Source of the DNA: a virus
Virus record (IMG/VR): IMGVR_UViG_3300030060_003581
Location: 1 to 59,746 of that record
Direction: 5' to 3' (one strand)
Length of the DNA: 59,746 bases
Shown here: one piece after another, positions 22,201 to 29,794 of the stretch
Numbering within the stretch: the first letter of the stretch is position 1
How the letters are laid out: the number at the start of each line of letters is the position of its first letter
Translations under genes and position numbers: made by a program
The notes under the pieces: generated by a model
Database searches by the model: none
What the model saw: the letters and a program-made list of their open reading frames with translations, nothing else
What the model was told of the DNA's origin: nothing

Positions 22201-24753
22201 ATGGACAAGGAGATGCAAAATATGTATGCAGCAAACGGAACAGGCGACAGTGTGGTAGGACTACTTCCACTTCTATGGGTATTCATGCTCATGGCAGCGG
22301 TAGTCATTACCATCACTAGAAACAGAATGAATAGACAGATGACAAAGCGTATCGGCTTAGAACTTGAAGTTATCAAGCAAGCACATGCCCGAGAAAGCCC
22401 AAATCAAAAACTTGCTACTTGGCTTGAAATCAAGGGCAAGGAATGGCGACAAATGCAAAAGGAATCATCCTTATTGCATAAACTCAAAGTTCGCTTCATG
22501 GGATACACCCATGAGGTAATTAGTGGCACTAAAATCGTCACTGATTCGTCACTAAATAGTGGCGGCATTGAGATAGTATCACCACCTTTGGAGGGCAATA
22601 ATGCTGATGAATGGATAGACCAAATAGCCTACGGGCTGAAAGGTGTTGCCAATGTTGACTCGTCAACGGGACTTCACCTTCATATTGGACTTAGAGCCCC
22701 GAGTAATAATTGGAGTTCGCATGAATCAGATATTCTAGGGTTAACGGAAGGTAGCGAATACCGTCATGGCTTTTACTTAGCCAAAGCGGTTCTAGGTGCG
22801 ACATTGTTGACCGTTGCTCTATGGCAGCCGGTCTATAACCGAATGGTGGCTAAGTCACGACGAAACGGTCAGTGGAGTCGTGATGTATCCTTCATCCTAG
22901 GCAAATCATTTGTCTCAAGATACTTCCATGAACACAAGGAAAACGGCTACGATGCGGATAAACATGTTCGCTTCCTAAACAAAGTCGCAGACTACTTCAT
23001 TGGAAATGGAGATAGATATTATTGCGTTAATTCGCAAGCCTTTGAGCGATATGGAACCATTGAGTTCCGCAGCCATCAAGGCACAACCAATGCTCGCAAA
23101 ATCAAGGGCTGGGTTGATATGCACTATTTGTTAGTTCAACGATGCACAAATGAGTCGTGGTTAGACATTTTAGACTATAACCATGAATCAATCACAGACT
23201 TCTTTGGGTTCTTAGGAGTGTCACCATCAGACGACCTGTTTAGGCAGCAAGTCAGAAGGATTCGCAAACTAAACCCAAACAATCTCAATACAGTGTTTCA
23301 GCATGACCCACAACTAGGACTAGAACATCTATTCCAACACAGTGATTCATGCTCGGTATGCAAGTCAACAACTTGCGACCACGATGATGAATGCGGTTCT
23401 AAACCAAGTGTCAAACTTGGCAATCAAATCGCAAGGCATTTCGTCCAAAGTCGTCACATGAACTGTGATAACTGTGGTGAATACTCACTGCGAGATATAG
23501 AGCGAGGCGGATATGACATAGATTGGTATGACAATCATGCCGATGCTTACTGTCCGTCGTGTGATACTATACGGTCATTCTCAATGTCAACTACTTGGCT
23601 TGGTGGACTGTTCTTGTCACTAATGTTTGGTATCAGCCCAATGCTACTACTTACGGTAGGGTGTGGGATTGGTGCTATTCATGTAGCAAGGCGAAAGTTC
23701 CGAGAGCGAAACCTAGCAACCAAGTTGCTTAGGGCACTTCAAGTGAGAGGCGGCCAAGCCGCTGGATATGCCTTCAACAAAGGCAAGCAAGTCTTCTATC
23801 TGAAAATGGCAAGACCTGCTTCCTATGTAGCAAACAAAATCCGAAAGGACATTACTCCCAAGGAAACAAATTGGTGGCTCGGTCACACAAGGTTCGCTAC
23901 TCATGGAGCAAACAATGACAAGAATGCACACCCACATTTTAGTCGTGAAGTGGATATAACCCTAGTTCACAACGGGGTAGTTCACAACCACGACGATGTG
24001 TGGAAGGCACTCGGCCAAGAGCCAACCGGCGAGGTTGATTCACAGGCCGTAGCACAGTGCTTACAGGTCGGTGGCATCGAGGAAGTTGTCAAACACTGCG
24101 AAGGGTCAATGTCACTCATATGGCATGACAAACGCAGCGGAGAAGGCACTCTGAAATGTTGGACTAACGGTGGAAATCCATTAGTCATGGGTCGAATAGA
24201 CGATAGCAAGACGGGTGCGGTAGTAATCGCATCAACTGAGGCTATACTCAAGCAAGCCGTCGGCAAGCGACTCAAGACCTCATGGGATGCTACCATAGGC
24301 CGTGAATACACAATCCAAGCAGATGGAACGATAACCAAGCGTGACATTGAGGGTAGTGAAGCAACGGCTGGTATCACATACGATTGGAGGACATACACAT
24401 ATCTCCCCAAGAAGACAGTTACCAAAGGTGGCAAGCAAACTCCCGTCAAGAAGCAATCAAAACCGAAGCCGGTTAGGAAATACAAGCCTAGGCCGCCAAG
24501 GTGGGTTGTTGACCAAGCCAAGTCCGACTTAGAACTTGGCGAAATGGGCTTCCCAAGCCGAGCCGGTTATCACGGCTATGACGCCAAGAAGCACATGGGA
24601 GTTCGTCCCGATGGTGGCATGTATGACCTACCACAATATCTGAACCCATACGCATATGCGGATGACCTAGTGGAAGTCCTTCGGGGCGACCATGAGGGAT
24701 TCGTAGCGACCAATTGGGATTCATGCGAGTGGCGTGACTACTACATCAACTGA
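22201..24753 (+). CDS. Membrane amidoligase fused to class II glutamine amidotransferase
   Basis: An 850-aa composite enzyme. A membrane helix (about 18-38) precedes an amidoligase domain (PF12224-like, about 48-320): GLELEVI, DSSLNSGGIEIVSPPL, STGLHLHIGL and GTIEFRSHQGTTNARKIKGW. Cys-rich zinc-ribbon-like segments follow (384-398, 421-454), then a hydrophobic stretch (466-487) ending VGCGIG. Next comes a glutamine amidotransferase II domain: ALQVRGGQAAGYAF, GHTRFATHGAN (561-571) and LVHNGVVHNH (588-597). Members of these families hydrolyse glutamine for ammonia and form amide bonds with ATP. The tail is basic and Pro-rich. A second ATG at 22222 has the better ribosome site (AAGGAG). Substrate unknown. 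Confidence 0.82.
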   Translation: MDKEMQNMYAANGTGDSVVGLLPLLWVFMLMAAVVITITRNRMNRQMTKRIGLELEVIKQAHARESPNQKLATWLEIKGKEWRQMQKESSLLHKLKVRFMGYTHEVISGTKIVTDSSLNSGGIEIVSPPLEGNNADEWIDQIAYGLKGVANVDSSTGLHLHIGLRAPSNNWSSHESDILGLTEGSEYRHGFYLAKAVLGATLLTVALWQPVYNRMVAKSRRNGQWSRDVSFILGKSFVSRYFHEHKENGYDADKHVRFLNKVADYFIGNGDRYYCVNSQAFERYGTIEFRSHQGTTNARKIKGWVDMHYLLVQRCTNESWLDILDYNHESITDFFGFLGVSPSDDLFRQQVRRIRKLNPNNLNTVFQHDPQLGLEHLFQHSDSCSVCKSTTCDHDDECGSKPSVKLGNQIARHFVQSRHMNCDNCGEYSLRDIERGGYDIDWYDNHADAYCPSCDTIRSFSMSTTWLGGLFLSLMFGISPMLLLTVGCGIGAIHVARRKFRERNLATKLLRALQVRGGQAAGYAFNKGKQVFYLKMARPASYVANKIRKDITPKETNWWLGHTRFATHGANNDKNAHPHFSREVDITLVHNGVVHNHDDVWKALGQEPTGEVDSQAVAQCLQVGGIEEVVKHCEGSMSLIWHDKRSGEGTLKCWTNGGNPLVMGRIDDSKTGAVVIASTEAILKQAVGKRLKTSWDATIGREYTIQADGTITKRDIEGSEATAGITYDWRTYTYLPKKTVTKGGKQTPVKKQSKPKPVRKYKPRPPRWVVDQAKSDLELGEMGFPSRAGYHGYDAKKHMGVRPDGGMYDLPQYLNPYAYADDLVEVLRGDHEGFVATNWDSCEWRDYYIN

Positions 24754-24806
24754 GCATCTGTCTATCACTAATGCCTAGCAAGATAAACCGCAAATGCGGT
24801 CTTTCG

Positions 24807-24836
24807 GATGGTGGGGGTGTTCGCACCCCCATCATC
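24807..24836 (+). terminator. Long TTCG-loop hairpin after the amidoligase gene
   Basis: A 13-pair stem, GATGGTGGGGGTG-TTCG-CACCCCCATCATC, with one wobble and a TTCG tetraloop, about 55 bases after the stop codon. No long T-run follows, so it may stabilise or process the mRNA rather than stop it. A smaller ACCGCAAATGCGGT hairpin precedes it. Confidence 0.6.
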
Positions 24837-24892
24837 CTCCCAACCAACTCCTTGTCTGAATATCCTTTATCCAACTCCCTACGGTGAGCATT

Positions 24893-25165
24893 ATGGTAAA
24901 ACGAAACATAACCATGAAGTTCTGCCCGATGGTCGAGTGTGCCAAGATAACGCCACACTCATATGACGACGGTAGCAAGCAAGTCGAATGCGACGGTGCT
25001 TGTTCAGTCAGACGCCAAGAACAATGGCGACTATCAGTGCAGAAGCAAGAGCAACCAAAGCCGAAACCTAAGCCGGAATACAAGTTGGTTATACCACCCG
25101 AGTATAGCCACATGACGGCTGAGGAATACGAGGAATACCTACGCAGTTATCTGTGGGAAGGTTGA
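24893..25165 (+). CDS. Small basic Cys-containing protein
   Basis: A 90-aa protein (MVKRNITMKFCPMVECAKIT ... ECDGACSV) with paired cysteines CPMVEC and CDGAC, a lysine-proline linker (EQPKPKPKPEYK) and an acidic end (MTAEEYEEYLRSYLWEG). ATG at 24893 follows ACGGTGAGCATT. Probably a small zinc-binding protein. The region 25166-25312 before the next gene holds no convincing gene. Confidence 0.62.
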   Translation: MVKRNITMKFCPMVECAKITPHSYDDGSKQVECDGACSVRRQEQWRLSVQKQEQPKPKPKPEYKLVIPPEYSHMTAEEYEEYLRSYLWEG

Positions 25166-25312
25166 ATCGTAACTTCGGTAATTTGAGAGGAAATGGAACT
25201 ACCCCTGCCTTATGGGGTCGCAGTTGGCTTTGAGGTAGCCAAGGCCGGACTGAGGACAAAACCGGCATCCAATTCACAATTTCCTACTCCCTAACGGGAG
25301 GGTGAACATAAC

Positions 25313-25480
25313 ATGGGGCGAAAGCAAGTTAACCCGCAAGCGAGAGCAAAACAAGTGTCGGTATCACTACCGACATTCATCATTGAAATGATGGATGAAC
25401 AGTGTGCTAAGACCGGAATAAAACGGTCAACGATTATGCTACATGCACTTGAATTGTATCTTGGCATCGGTCAAAACTGA
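25313..25480 (+). CDS. Ribbon-helix-helix (CopG/Arc-type) DNA-binding regulator
   Basis: A 55-aa protein: a basic N-terminus, the DNA-contact strand KQVSVSLPTFIIEMM, then GIKRSTIMLHALELYLG, the standard ribbon-helix-helix pattern. Start follows GGGAGGGTGAACATAAC. Such proteins bind palindromic operators as paired dimers. Palindromes with half-site AGTCTTA lie 320-510 bases downstream and identical repeats 4-5 kb upstream, so it is a good candidate for their binding protein; the link is inference. Confidence 0.78.
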   Translation: MGRKQVNPQARAKQVSVSLPTFIIEMMDEQCAKTGIKRSTIMLHALELYLGIGQN

Positions 25481-25510
25481 AACCAACCATTGAACACACC
25501 CCCAACAAAC

Positions 25511-25642
25511 CCACTGATAGTGGTCTCCTCCAAGGAGGAAGATAATCCACACAGATGTGTGGCCGAGAATGGGCGTAATCTCGGACATCAACCGCCCCAT
25601 CACATTCACAATAGATTAGCAGGGATTTTTTCTGTTTTCTGT
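25511..25642 (+). ncRNA. Tandem hairpins after the regulator gene
   Basis: Perfect short inverted repeats follow one another: CCACT-GAT-AGTGG (25511-25523), TCCTC-CAAG-GAGGA (25526-25539), CCACAC-AGAT-GTGTGG (25547-25562), CCGAGA...TCTCGG (25563-25584), then GCAGGG...CCCTGC (25619-25650). No convincing gene. Likely a structured 3' end or a small RNA ending at the terminator at 25661. Confidence 0.45.
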
Positions 25643-25660
25643 TACCCTGCGAATCTAGTC

Positions 25661-25725
25661 GAGAGGGGTCGAGGGGACTATTCACCCCCTCGGCCTCTCA
25701 CCATTTTACTGTTATTTTTTTTAGT
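25661..25725 (+). terminator. Strong rightward terminator
   Basis: A two-part stem (GAGAGG...CCTCTC outside, CGAGGGG...CCCCTCG inside; arms 25661-25676 and 25686-25699) followed by CCATTTTACTGTTATTTTTT. It should end the amidoligase-regulator transcripts. Confidence 0.75.
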
Positions 25726-25757
25726 AGTATATGTAAGATAGTATGAAGGGGAAAAAG

Positions 25758-25801
25758 GAGAGAGAGAGAGAGAGAGAGAGAGAAAGTTACGAGAGAGAGA
25801 G
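25758..25801. repeat. (GA)n tracts
   Basis: A pure GA run of 13 units (25758-25783) and a second run (25791-25801), followed further on by GAGAGAGAGA at 25915-25924 and shorter GAGAGA pieces at 25940, 25957 and 25990. Polypurine runs of this kind can form triplex DNA, and on the other strand give pyrimidine tracts like those of the minus-strand terminators. Confidence 0.85.
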
Positions 25802-25818
25802 GTCTTACTTAGTAAGAC
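25802..25818. promoter_or_regulatory. Perfect palindrome, operator candidate
   Basis: GTCTTACT-T-AGTAAGAC, 8-bp arms with a single central base. Shares its half-site with the three 20-base repeats at 20.1-21.1 kb. Confidence 0.65.
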
Positions 25819-25901
25819 TTGCAGATTTGCGCTGCCCATATACGAAAGAGAATCGGGACAGGAAAAGGGGGGAAATGGATTGGGGGCTGGCATTAAAATA
25901 A

Positions 25902-25914
25902 GTCTTAGTAAGAC
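25902..25914. promoter_or_regulatory. Perfect palindrome GTCTTAGTAAGAC, operator candidate
   Basis: Six-base arms around a central G, flanked on the right by a GA run; same half-site as its neighbours. Confidence 0.6.
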
Positions 25915-25970
25915 GAGAGAGAGAGCGTCCCATCCCCTTGAGAGAGCGTTTCGTTAGAGAGAGAAAGGTA

Positions 25971-25989
25971 AGTCTTACATAGTAAGACT
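25971..25989. promoter_or_regulatory. Perfect palindrome AGTCTTACATAGTAAGACT, operator candidate
   Basis: Eight-base arms with a three-base centre, flanked on both sides by GAGAGA. The longest of the palindrome family. Confidence 0.65.
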
Positions 25990-26351
25990 GAGAGAGAGAA
26001 TATAAACTTTACGGAAAGAGTCGAATTAGAGAGAAAACGAGGCACTGCGAGCCTATATCTGCAAGAATCTGAGCAAAAATGCAAAAAATCTCGGCAATTG
26101 TGTATGATGGAGTAGGTAAATCAGGTGTTTCTAGCAACACCTAGTATCTCCTACTACCACCTACATTGAAGTAACAACTCCCACGATTTCCGCACGAACT
26201 CGGCAAATCCGGCGACACACCCACAAGGCCAGCCGAAATCTATACATACACAACGGCGCAGTGTGCGCCCCGACCTATCAAACTTTAACTACCAACTACG
26301 CCAACAACTTGATATACCGGCAGCCCCCTAATTAGAAGCAAGGTGAGCAAG

Positions 26352-26465
26352 ATGAACCAACTAACAAACATAAAAACTAGCGAGTGCGGAATATACTGCG
26401 CTACTTGTAACTACAATGTAGCCTTTTGGTCGCACGAAACTTGCGAGAAGGAGGAATTGGCATGA
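26352..26465 (+). CDS. 37-residue Cys-rich protein
   Basis: MNQLTNIKTSECGIYCATCN... with four cysteines (12, 16, 19, 31), suggesting a tiny zinc finger. Preceded by AAGGTGAGCAAG, the virus's usual site and spacing. Its stop overlaps the next start (ATGA). Confidence 0.62.
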   Translation: MNQLTNIKTSECGIYCATCNYNVAFWSHETCEKEELA

Positions 26466-26569
26466 TTCGAGTCAACCACAAGATTTGGGCGGTTTGGGTC
26501 GTGGTAACACTGCCAATCGCTATACTGAACCTGCTTTTGTATATCACAGGAGTAGTTCAACTAAAGTAA
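26462..26569 (+). CDS. 35-residue single-span membrane protein
   Basis: MIRVNHK, then one long membrane helix (IWAVWVVVTLPIAILNLLLY). AAGGAGGAATTGGC precedes the ATG, which overlaps the upstream stop. Function unknown. Confidence 0.65.
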   Translation: MIRVNHKIWAVWVVVTLPIAILNLLLYITGVVQLK

Positions 26570-26570
26570 A

Positions 26571-26597
26571 GTATATATAGGGGCAACCCCCATATAC
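26571..26597 (+). promoter_or_regulatory. Type I early promoter, copy 1
   Basis: GTATATATA followed at once by GGGG-CAA-CCCCC and ATAT. The same TATA-dyad layout recurs at 27444, 28120 and 30419. The dyad lies between TATA box and expected start point, where a repressor could act. Confidence 0.65.
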
Positions 26598-26649
26598 TAA
26601 ACATGGGGCGACACCCGCCCCGACACAGAAAAAAACAGGAGGAATATAC

Positions 26650-26826
26650 ATGGAAAAAACATACACAGTAACAATAACATACGAAGCAACAATAACGACC
26701 GAACAGACCGCAGAGGACATTGAGAATGCCCTTTGGGTAGGCGACCTTGAGATAGGACGGTTAGACATTATGCCAAGCACAAGCATTCGTGGAGATGCGG
26801 TGGACTACGACATACAGGAGGAATAA
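26650..26826 (+). CDS. Small acidic protein of unknown function
   Basis: A 58-aa, beta-then-alpha protein (MEKTYTVTITYEATITTEQT, then AEDIENALWVGDLE). The pattern recalls small phage proteins with a single beta hairpin and helix. ACAGGAGGAATATAC precedes the start. First gene of a promoter-led group. Confidence 0.68.
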   Translation: MEKTYTVTITYEATITTEQTAEDIENALWVGDLEIGRLDIMPSTSIRGDAVDYDIQEE

Positions 26827-26828
26827 AC

Positions 26829-27161
26829 ATGACACCTAGGGCAACAACAGTTACAGAACTAGAGCAGATGCTAGGAAAAGTTCAGCACGAACTAGACAAC
26901 ATAAATGAGTCTAGCATACCGCAGGGCAGCCTACTCTTTTGGAAGGTGGCTCTTGAGACACAGATACGAGACATAGGGGAATCTAAGAGTAAAATACCTT
27001 CGGACTTCACTCAGACATCGGACTTCAATGAGAACGGCTGGCTTGACGATGTGATATATGTTGAGGGTCAAGCGTATCGGGCGGGTTACGGCAGACCTAG
27101 AACTTTCAGACACAGAAGGATTCTGAGACCCATACCAAGGAATGAGGGGGACTCACAATGA
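26829..27161 (+). CDS. Protein of unknown function
   Basis: A 110-aa protein with an N-terminal coiled-coil (VTELEQMLGKVQHELDNINE) and a basic C-terminus (YGRPRTFRHRRILRPIPR). The start has the recurrent site AGGAGGAATAAAC. No family recognised. Confidence 0.7.
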   Translation: MTPRATTVTELEQMLGKVQHELDNINESSIPQGSLLFWKVALETQIRDIGESKSKIPSDFTQTSDFNENGWLDDVIYVEGQAYRAGYGRPRTFRHRRILRPIPRNEGDSQ

Positions 27162-27346
27162 TGACAGACATGAGAGGAATTGCTGGCGTGTGGATTGACC
27201 TACATGGCCGCAAGGTATTCAAACACAAGATTGACAACACTCAGTATGCGCCTACAAACGCTTACGGTGGCAATAGCACATGGTATCTGATGATTGAGCA
27301 AGATGGTCGGACTTGGCTTTGGGACGGCTGGATTACGGAGGGATGA
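27158..27346 (+). CDS. Small beta-rich protein of unknown function
   Basis: A 62-aa protein (GIAGVWIDLHGRKVFKHKID ... WYLMIEQDGRTWLWDGWITE) rich in Trp and Gly. The start ATGATG overlaps the upstream stop, so either ATG may be used. No family recognised. Confidence 0.62.
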   Translation: MMTDMRGIAGVWIDLHGRKVFKHKIDNTQYAPTNAYGGNSTWYLMIEQDGRTWLWDGWITEG

Positions 27347-27349
27347 AAA

Positions 27350-27508
27350 ATGTCAGCGTGGTTACACATACAACAGGCTTACAAATGCCGCAACTGCGGC
27401 GAAGTCAAACTGAGGCATTCGTGGGAAAAATGCGATTGCCAAAGTATATATAGGGGAAGCCCCCATATTACAAATAGAGGCGGGACACCTGCCAACAAGG
27501 AGGAATGA
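27350..27508 (+). CDS. Small zinc-ribbon-like protein
   Basis: A 52-aa protein with CRNC and CDC pairs. GGAGGGATGAAAA precedes the ATG. Its last 22 codons are also the promoter of the next gene (TATATATAGGGG dyad), so the C-terminus is probably shaped by the DNA element rather than by protein function. Confidence 0.58.
   Translation: MSAWLHIQQAYKCRNCGEVKLRHSWEKCDCQSIYRGSPHITNRGGTPANKEE
27444..27470 (+). promoter_or_regulatory. Type I early promoter, copy 2 (inside a coding end)
   Basis: GTATATATAGGGG-AAG-CCCCCATATTA, same layout as copy 1, lying within the 3' end of the zinc-ribbon gene. Confidence 0.65.
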
Positions 27509-27510
27509 AC

Positions 27511-27696
27511 ATGACAAAAAATAAAATGATTTTAGCGCAGATGAAAAGACAACTGAACATACTCGAAGGAGTTAGCACAGATTTGCTTTCATTGAAGAAC
27601 ATAGGAATGATAGATAGTGACGACTATTCAGCAATAGACCACCACATTTGGTCAATAGAATCGCTGATAAAACACAATATGGAACAGGAGGAATAA
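27511..27696 (+). CDS. Small helical protein of unknown function
   Basis: A 61-aa helical protein (MILAQMKRQLNILEGVSTDL...). Start at 27511 follows AAGGAGGAATGAAC; the frame opens slightly earlier without a site. Confidence 0.68.
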   Translation: MTKNKMILAQMKRQLNILEGVSTDLLSLKNIGMIDSDDYSAIDHHIWSIESLIKHNMEQEE

Positions 27697-27698
27697 AC

Positions 27699-28199
27699 AT
27701 GAGAACAGAACGAGAATACGGACTAGAAGCAAGAATAATACTGAAAAAACTACAAGACGCAGGGTGCGAGTTAATCAAGACAGGCGACTCATATGGGGAT
27801 GAATACTACGACATACCATGTAAGGGACTGAGTATTGGTAAAATCGCATACAACCTATGGAATCTTGAGGACTCAATGCTGCTTGTCAGAAACCCCGAAG
27901 GGCATTTGGCATGGGCAAGATTCATCTTCGGCAACGGCTGGGGTGAATTGGTTGGTGACTACTCAACCAACCTGCTAGGCAAATCTTTGCCTTGGGAAGA
28001 ATCACGAAAGCGTGAGCAAGAAGTAGGGATATGGGACTACCAAGATTGGAGAATCAACGATGTTCTCGACTTCTTTGGAATCAAAAAGAAGTTCACAGAC
28101 ATAATTGATGAGGCGACAAGTATATATACCGATGACCCCCATATTAGTAATGAGGGCGGCGACTCAGACAACGCCGACACAAAAACACAGGAGGAATAA
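27699..28199 (+). CDS. Protein of unknown function
   Basis: A 166-aa protein (MRTEREYGLEARIILKKLQD..., later LDFFGIKKKFTDIIDEATS). Start at 27699 follows AGGAGGAATAAAC; an in-frame upstream extension overlaps the previous gene and lacks a site. Its last 27 or so codons contain the type I promoter at 28120, as in the zinc-ribbon gene. No family recognised. Confidence 0.7.
   Translation: MRTEREYGLEARIILKKLQDAGCELIKTGDSYGDEYYDIPCKGLSIGKIAYNLWNLEDSMLLVRNPEGHLAWARFIFGNGWGELVGDYSTNLLGKSLPWEESRKREQEVGIWDYQDWRINDVLDFFGIKKKFTDIIDEATSIYTDDPHISNEGGDSDNADTKTQEE
28120..28147 (+). promoter_or_regulatory. Type I early promoter, copy 3 (inside a coding end)
   Basis: GTATATATACCGATGACCCC then CATATTA: TATA box and C-run as in copies 1 and 2, but with the G-run replaced by CCGATG. 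Confidence 0.55.
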
Positions 28200-28201
28200 A
28201 C

Positions 28202-29458
28202 ATGAACAAAAAAGCAACAACAATAAGAATGACGAAGAACGAAAAGGACAATATGCAACTGCATCTTGCCGCCCGAGGGCTAGGAGAAGTGCAAGCGGCA
28301 ATCGCCAATGAGTTCAACAGACAACACGCCGACTTCGACTGCAACGCTGAGTTTGATGGCAATTGGCCTAACAAGACGCTGAAAAAGGGTCTCAAAATGG
28401 AATCATATAGTATCGGAAGGGGCTCATTTCCACAAATCTCGGTCAACTTCGCTTGGACACCGGAGTATGTCAAGAAGCAGACCGAAGATGCCAAGAGGCT
28501 GAATCGCAGGCCGTATCTATACGGTGCAGGTCAATACCGACCACACAACCCAGCGATTACTGACAAGGCTGGCAAACCAACCAACCATGATGACGGCACA
28601 CCTAAGCACCGCTGGGAGTGGACGCCATACATCGAAGCAGGTATCGAAACCCACATGGACAACTGCTTGAAGGCGGCAATTGCAGCCACAAAGCGTGACT
28701 TGACCGAGAGCGAAGTAAAATACGGTCGTGACGGGAGAGCGCAAGAGGTATACAATATCGTGCAAAAACTACAAAGATTTCAAGCCTACATCGAGTTGGA
28801 CAATAGATACTACGGACACCCAGCAAGAACCCTTGTATCAAAGCGAGCAAACCCATACTCAAACCAGCACTATGTCTTGCGTGGAGAGGGCTGGAACTCA
28901 AGCGATAGCGACTACTACACATACCGCCTACTCGGGCTTGGTTTGAAGTGGTCTGTAATCAACAAGGGCAAACAGATTCTCGAAGCATTAAACAATATGC
29001 ACACTGCTTACAACAGATACCTTAGTAAGAAAAGTAATCAGAAATACACTCAGACCAATGTAGGTAACTACGAGAAGAATGTGGGACTCAACGAGCAAGC
29101 CTACGAGGACTTAATCAAGAGGGTCACTAACGATGGCGAAATCACAGTGGAGAATGCTATCCAAAACGACAACACAAAGAGGAATGCGGTCACTGAATAC
29201 TTCAAGAACATACCACACCCTGATATGCTTCACGGAGGCACAGTGACACCTTCATTCTGCATGATTTCGGTTAGCGAGCGTATCACCGCCGCCAAGAACC
29301 GCATCGTGCAAAGCAAGGCTATATTAGCCCGTGAGCAAGGTCGTCTGAGTGAAGAAACATCAGACCTACCTAAGTTGGAGTGGCAAATCGCACTGATGAA
29401 AGTCGAAAAAGTAGCCACACAATACGGACTACTAAACAACGGAGGGGAGGAAGAATGA
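28202..29458 (+). CDS. Large early protein of unknown function
   Basis: A 418-aa soluble, basic protein and the largest product of the tiny-gene array. It starts with a lysine-rich helix (MNKKATTIRMTKNEKDNMQL) and contains RYYGHPARTLVSKRA, NQHYVLRGEGWN and a C-terminal coiled coil (RITAAKNRIVQSKAILAREQ). No catalytic motif or family recognised. It has its own promoter (28120) and the site AGGAGGAATAAAC, so it is likely well expressed early. Confidence 0.78.
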   Translation: MNKKATTIRMTKNEKDNMQLHLAARGLGEVQAAIANEFNRQHADFDCNAEFDGNWPNKTLKKGLKMESYSIGRGSFPQISVNFAWTPEYVKKQTEDAKRLNRRPYLYGAGQYRPHNPAITDKAGKPTNHDDGTPKHRWEWTPYIEAGIETHMDNCLKAAIAATKRDLTESEVKYGRDGRAQEVYNIVQKLQRFQAYIELDNRYYGHPARTLVSKRANPYSNQHYVLRGEGWNSSDSDYYTYRLLGLGLKWSVINKGKQILEALNNMHTAYNRYLSKKSNQKYTQTNVGNYEKNVGLNEQAYEDLIKRVTNDGEITVENAIQNDNTKRNAVTEYFKNIPHPDMLHGGTVTPSFCMISVSERITAAKNRIVQSKAILAREQGRLSEETSDLPKLEWQIALMKVEKVATQYGLLNNGGEEE

Positions 29459-29622
29459 ACACGCACTGCTCGTATAACCAATATCAGAAAATCGAGTGGG
29501 TGCATTGGGCATTACAAGAGGCCATCAATGGTAATACTGATGAGGCTATGTTGACACAGGCGTTGGAGTTGGTCGAGGATATTAGGGAAATTGTGGTAAC
29601 GGAGGTGATGAAGAATGATTGA
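29455..29622 (+). CDS. Small acidic helical protein
   Basis: A 55-aa helical protein (YQKIEWVHWALQEAINGNTD, LTQALELVEDIREIV). ATG overlaps the upstream stop; GGAGGGGAGGAAGA precedes it. No family recognised. Confidence 0.65.
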   Translation: MNTHCSYNQYQKIEWVHWALQEAINGNTDEAMLTQALELVEDIREIVVTEVMKND

Positions 29623-29794
29623 CGAAGGACAGACCTGTGCTTACTGCGAAGAAGCAATTGAAGGGGAAGTAACAATGACTACCTACGGAACACCGTATCA
29701 TCATTACTGCGCTGACAAATTGATTACCATGAAGCATCAAGGCTACGATGGTCTTGACGAAGAAGATATTGCATATTGGGGTGAGGAAAAATGA
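29615..29794 (+). CDS. Small zinc-finger-like protein
   Basis: A 59-aa protein with CAYC and HHYC, which resembles half of a LIM/PARP-type zinc knuckle, followed by an acidic helix. GGAGGTGATGAAGA precedes the ATG; overlaps both neighbours. Confidence 0.65.
   Translation: MIDEGQTCAYCEEAIEGEVTMTTYGTPYHHYCADKLITMKHQGYDGLDEEDIAYWGEEK

Larger units (their letters stand above)
25819..26351. other. Non-coding regulatory block before the tiny-gene array
   Basis: I see no supported gene. Contents: GA-rich stretches, two more palindromes (25902-25914, 25971-25989), a nested stem-loop at 26111-26155 (AGTAGG outside; AGGTGTT-TCTAGC-AACACCT inside), and a GGCGCA-GTG-TGCGCC hairpin at 26255-26269. A 21-codon frame at about 26080 has no ribosome site. 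It may carry promoters, insulating terminators or a structured RNA. Confidence 0.55.

Noticed and set aside
25193-25294. Possible 33-residue gene after GAGAGGAA
   Set aside because: Only two bases separate the purine box from the ATG and the protein is low-complexity; not enough support.
25758-25989. CRISPR-like array of palindromic repeats
   Set aside because: The repeats are short, differ in length, and are irregularly spaced with GA runs between them; they fit operators better.
26080-26145. 21-codon frame in the non-coding block
   Set aside because: No ribosome site, and it overlaps the nested stem-loop.
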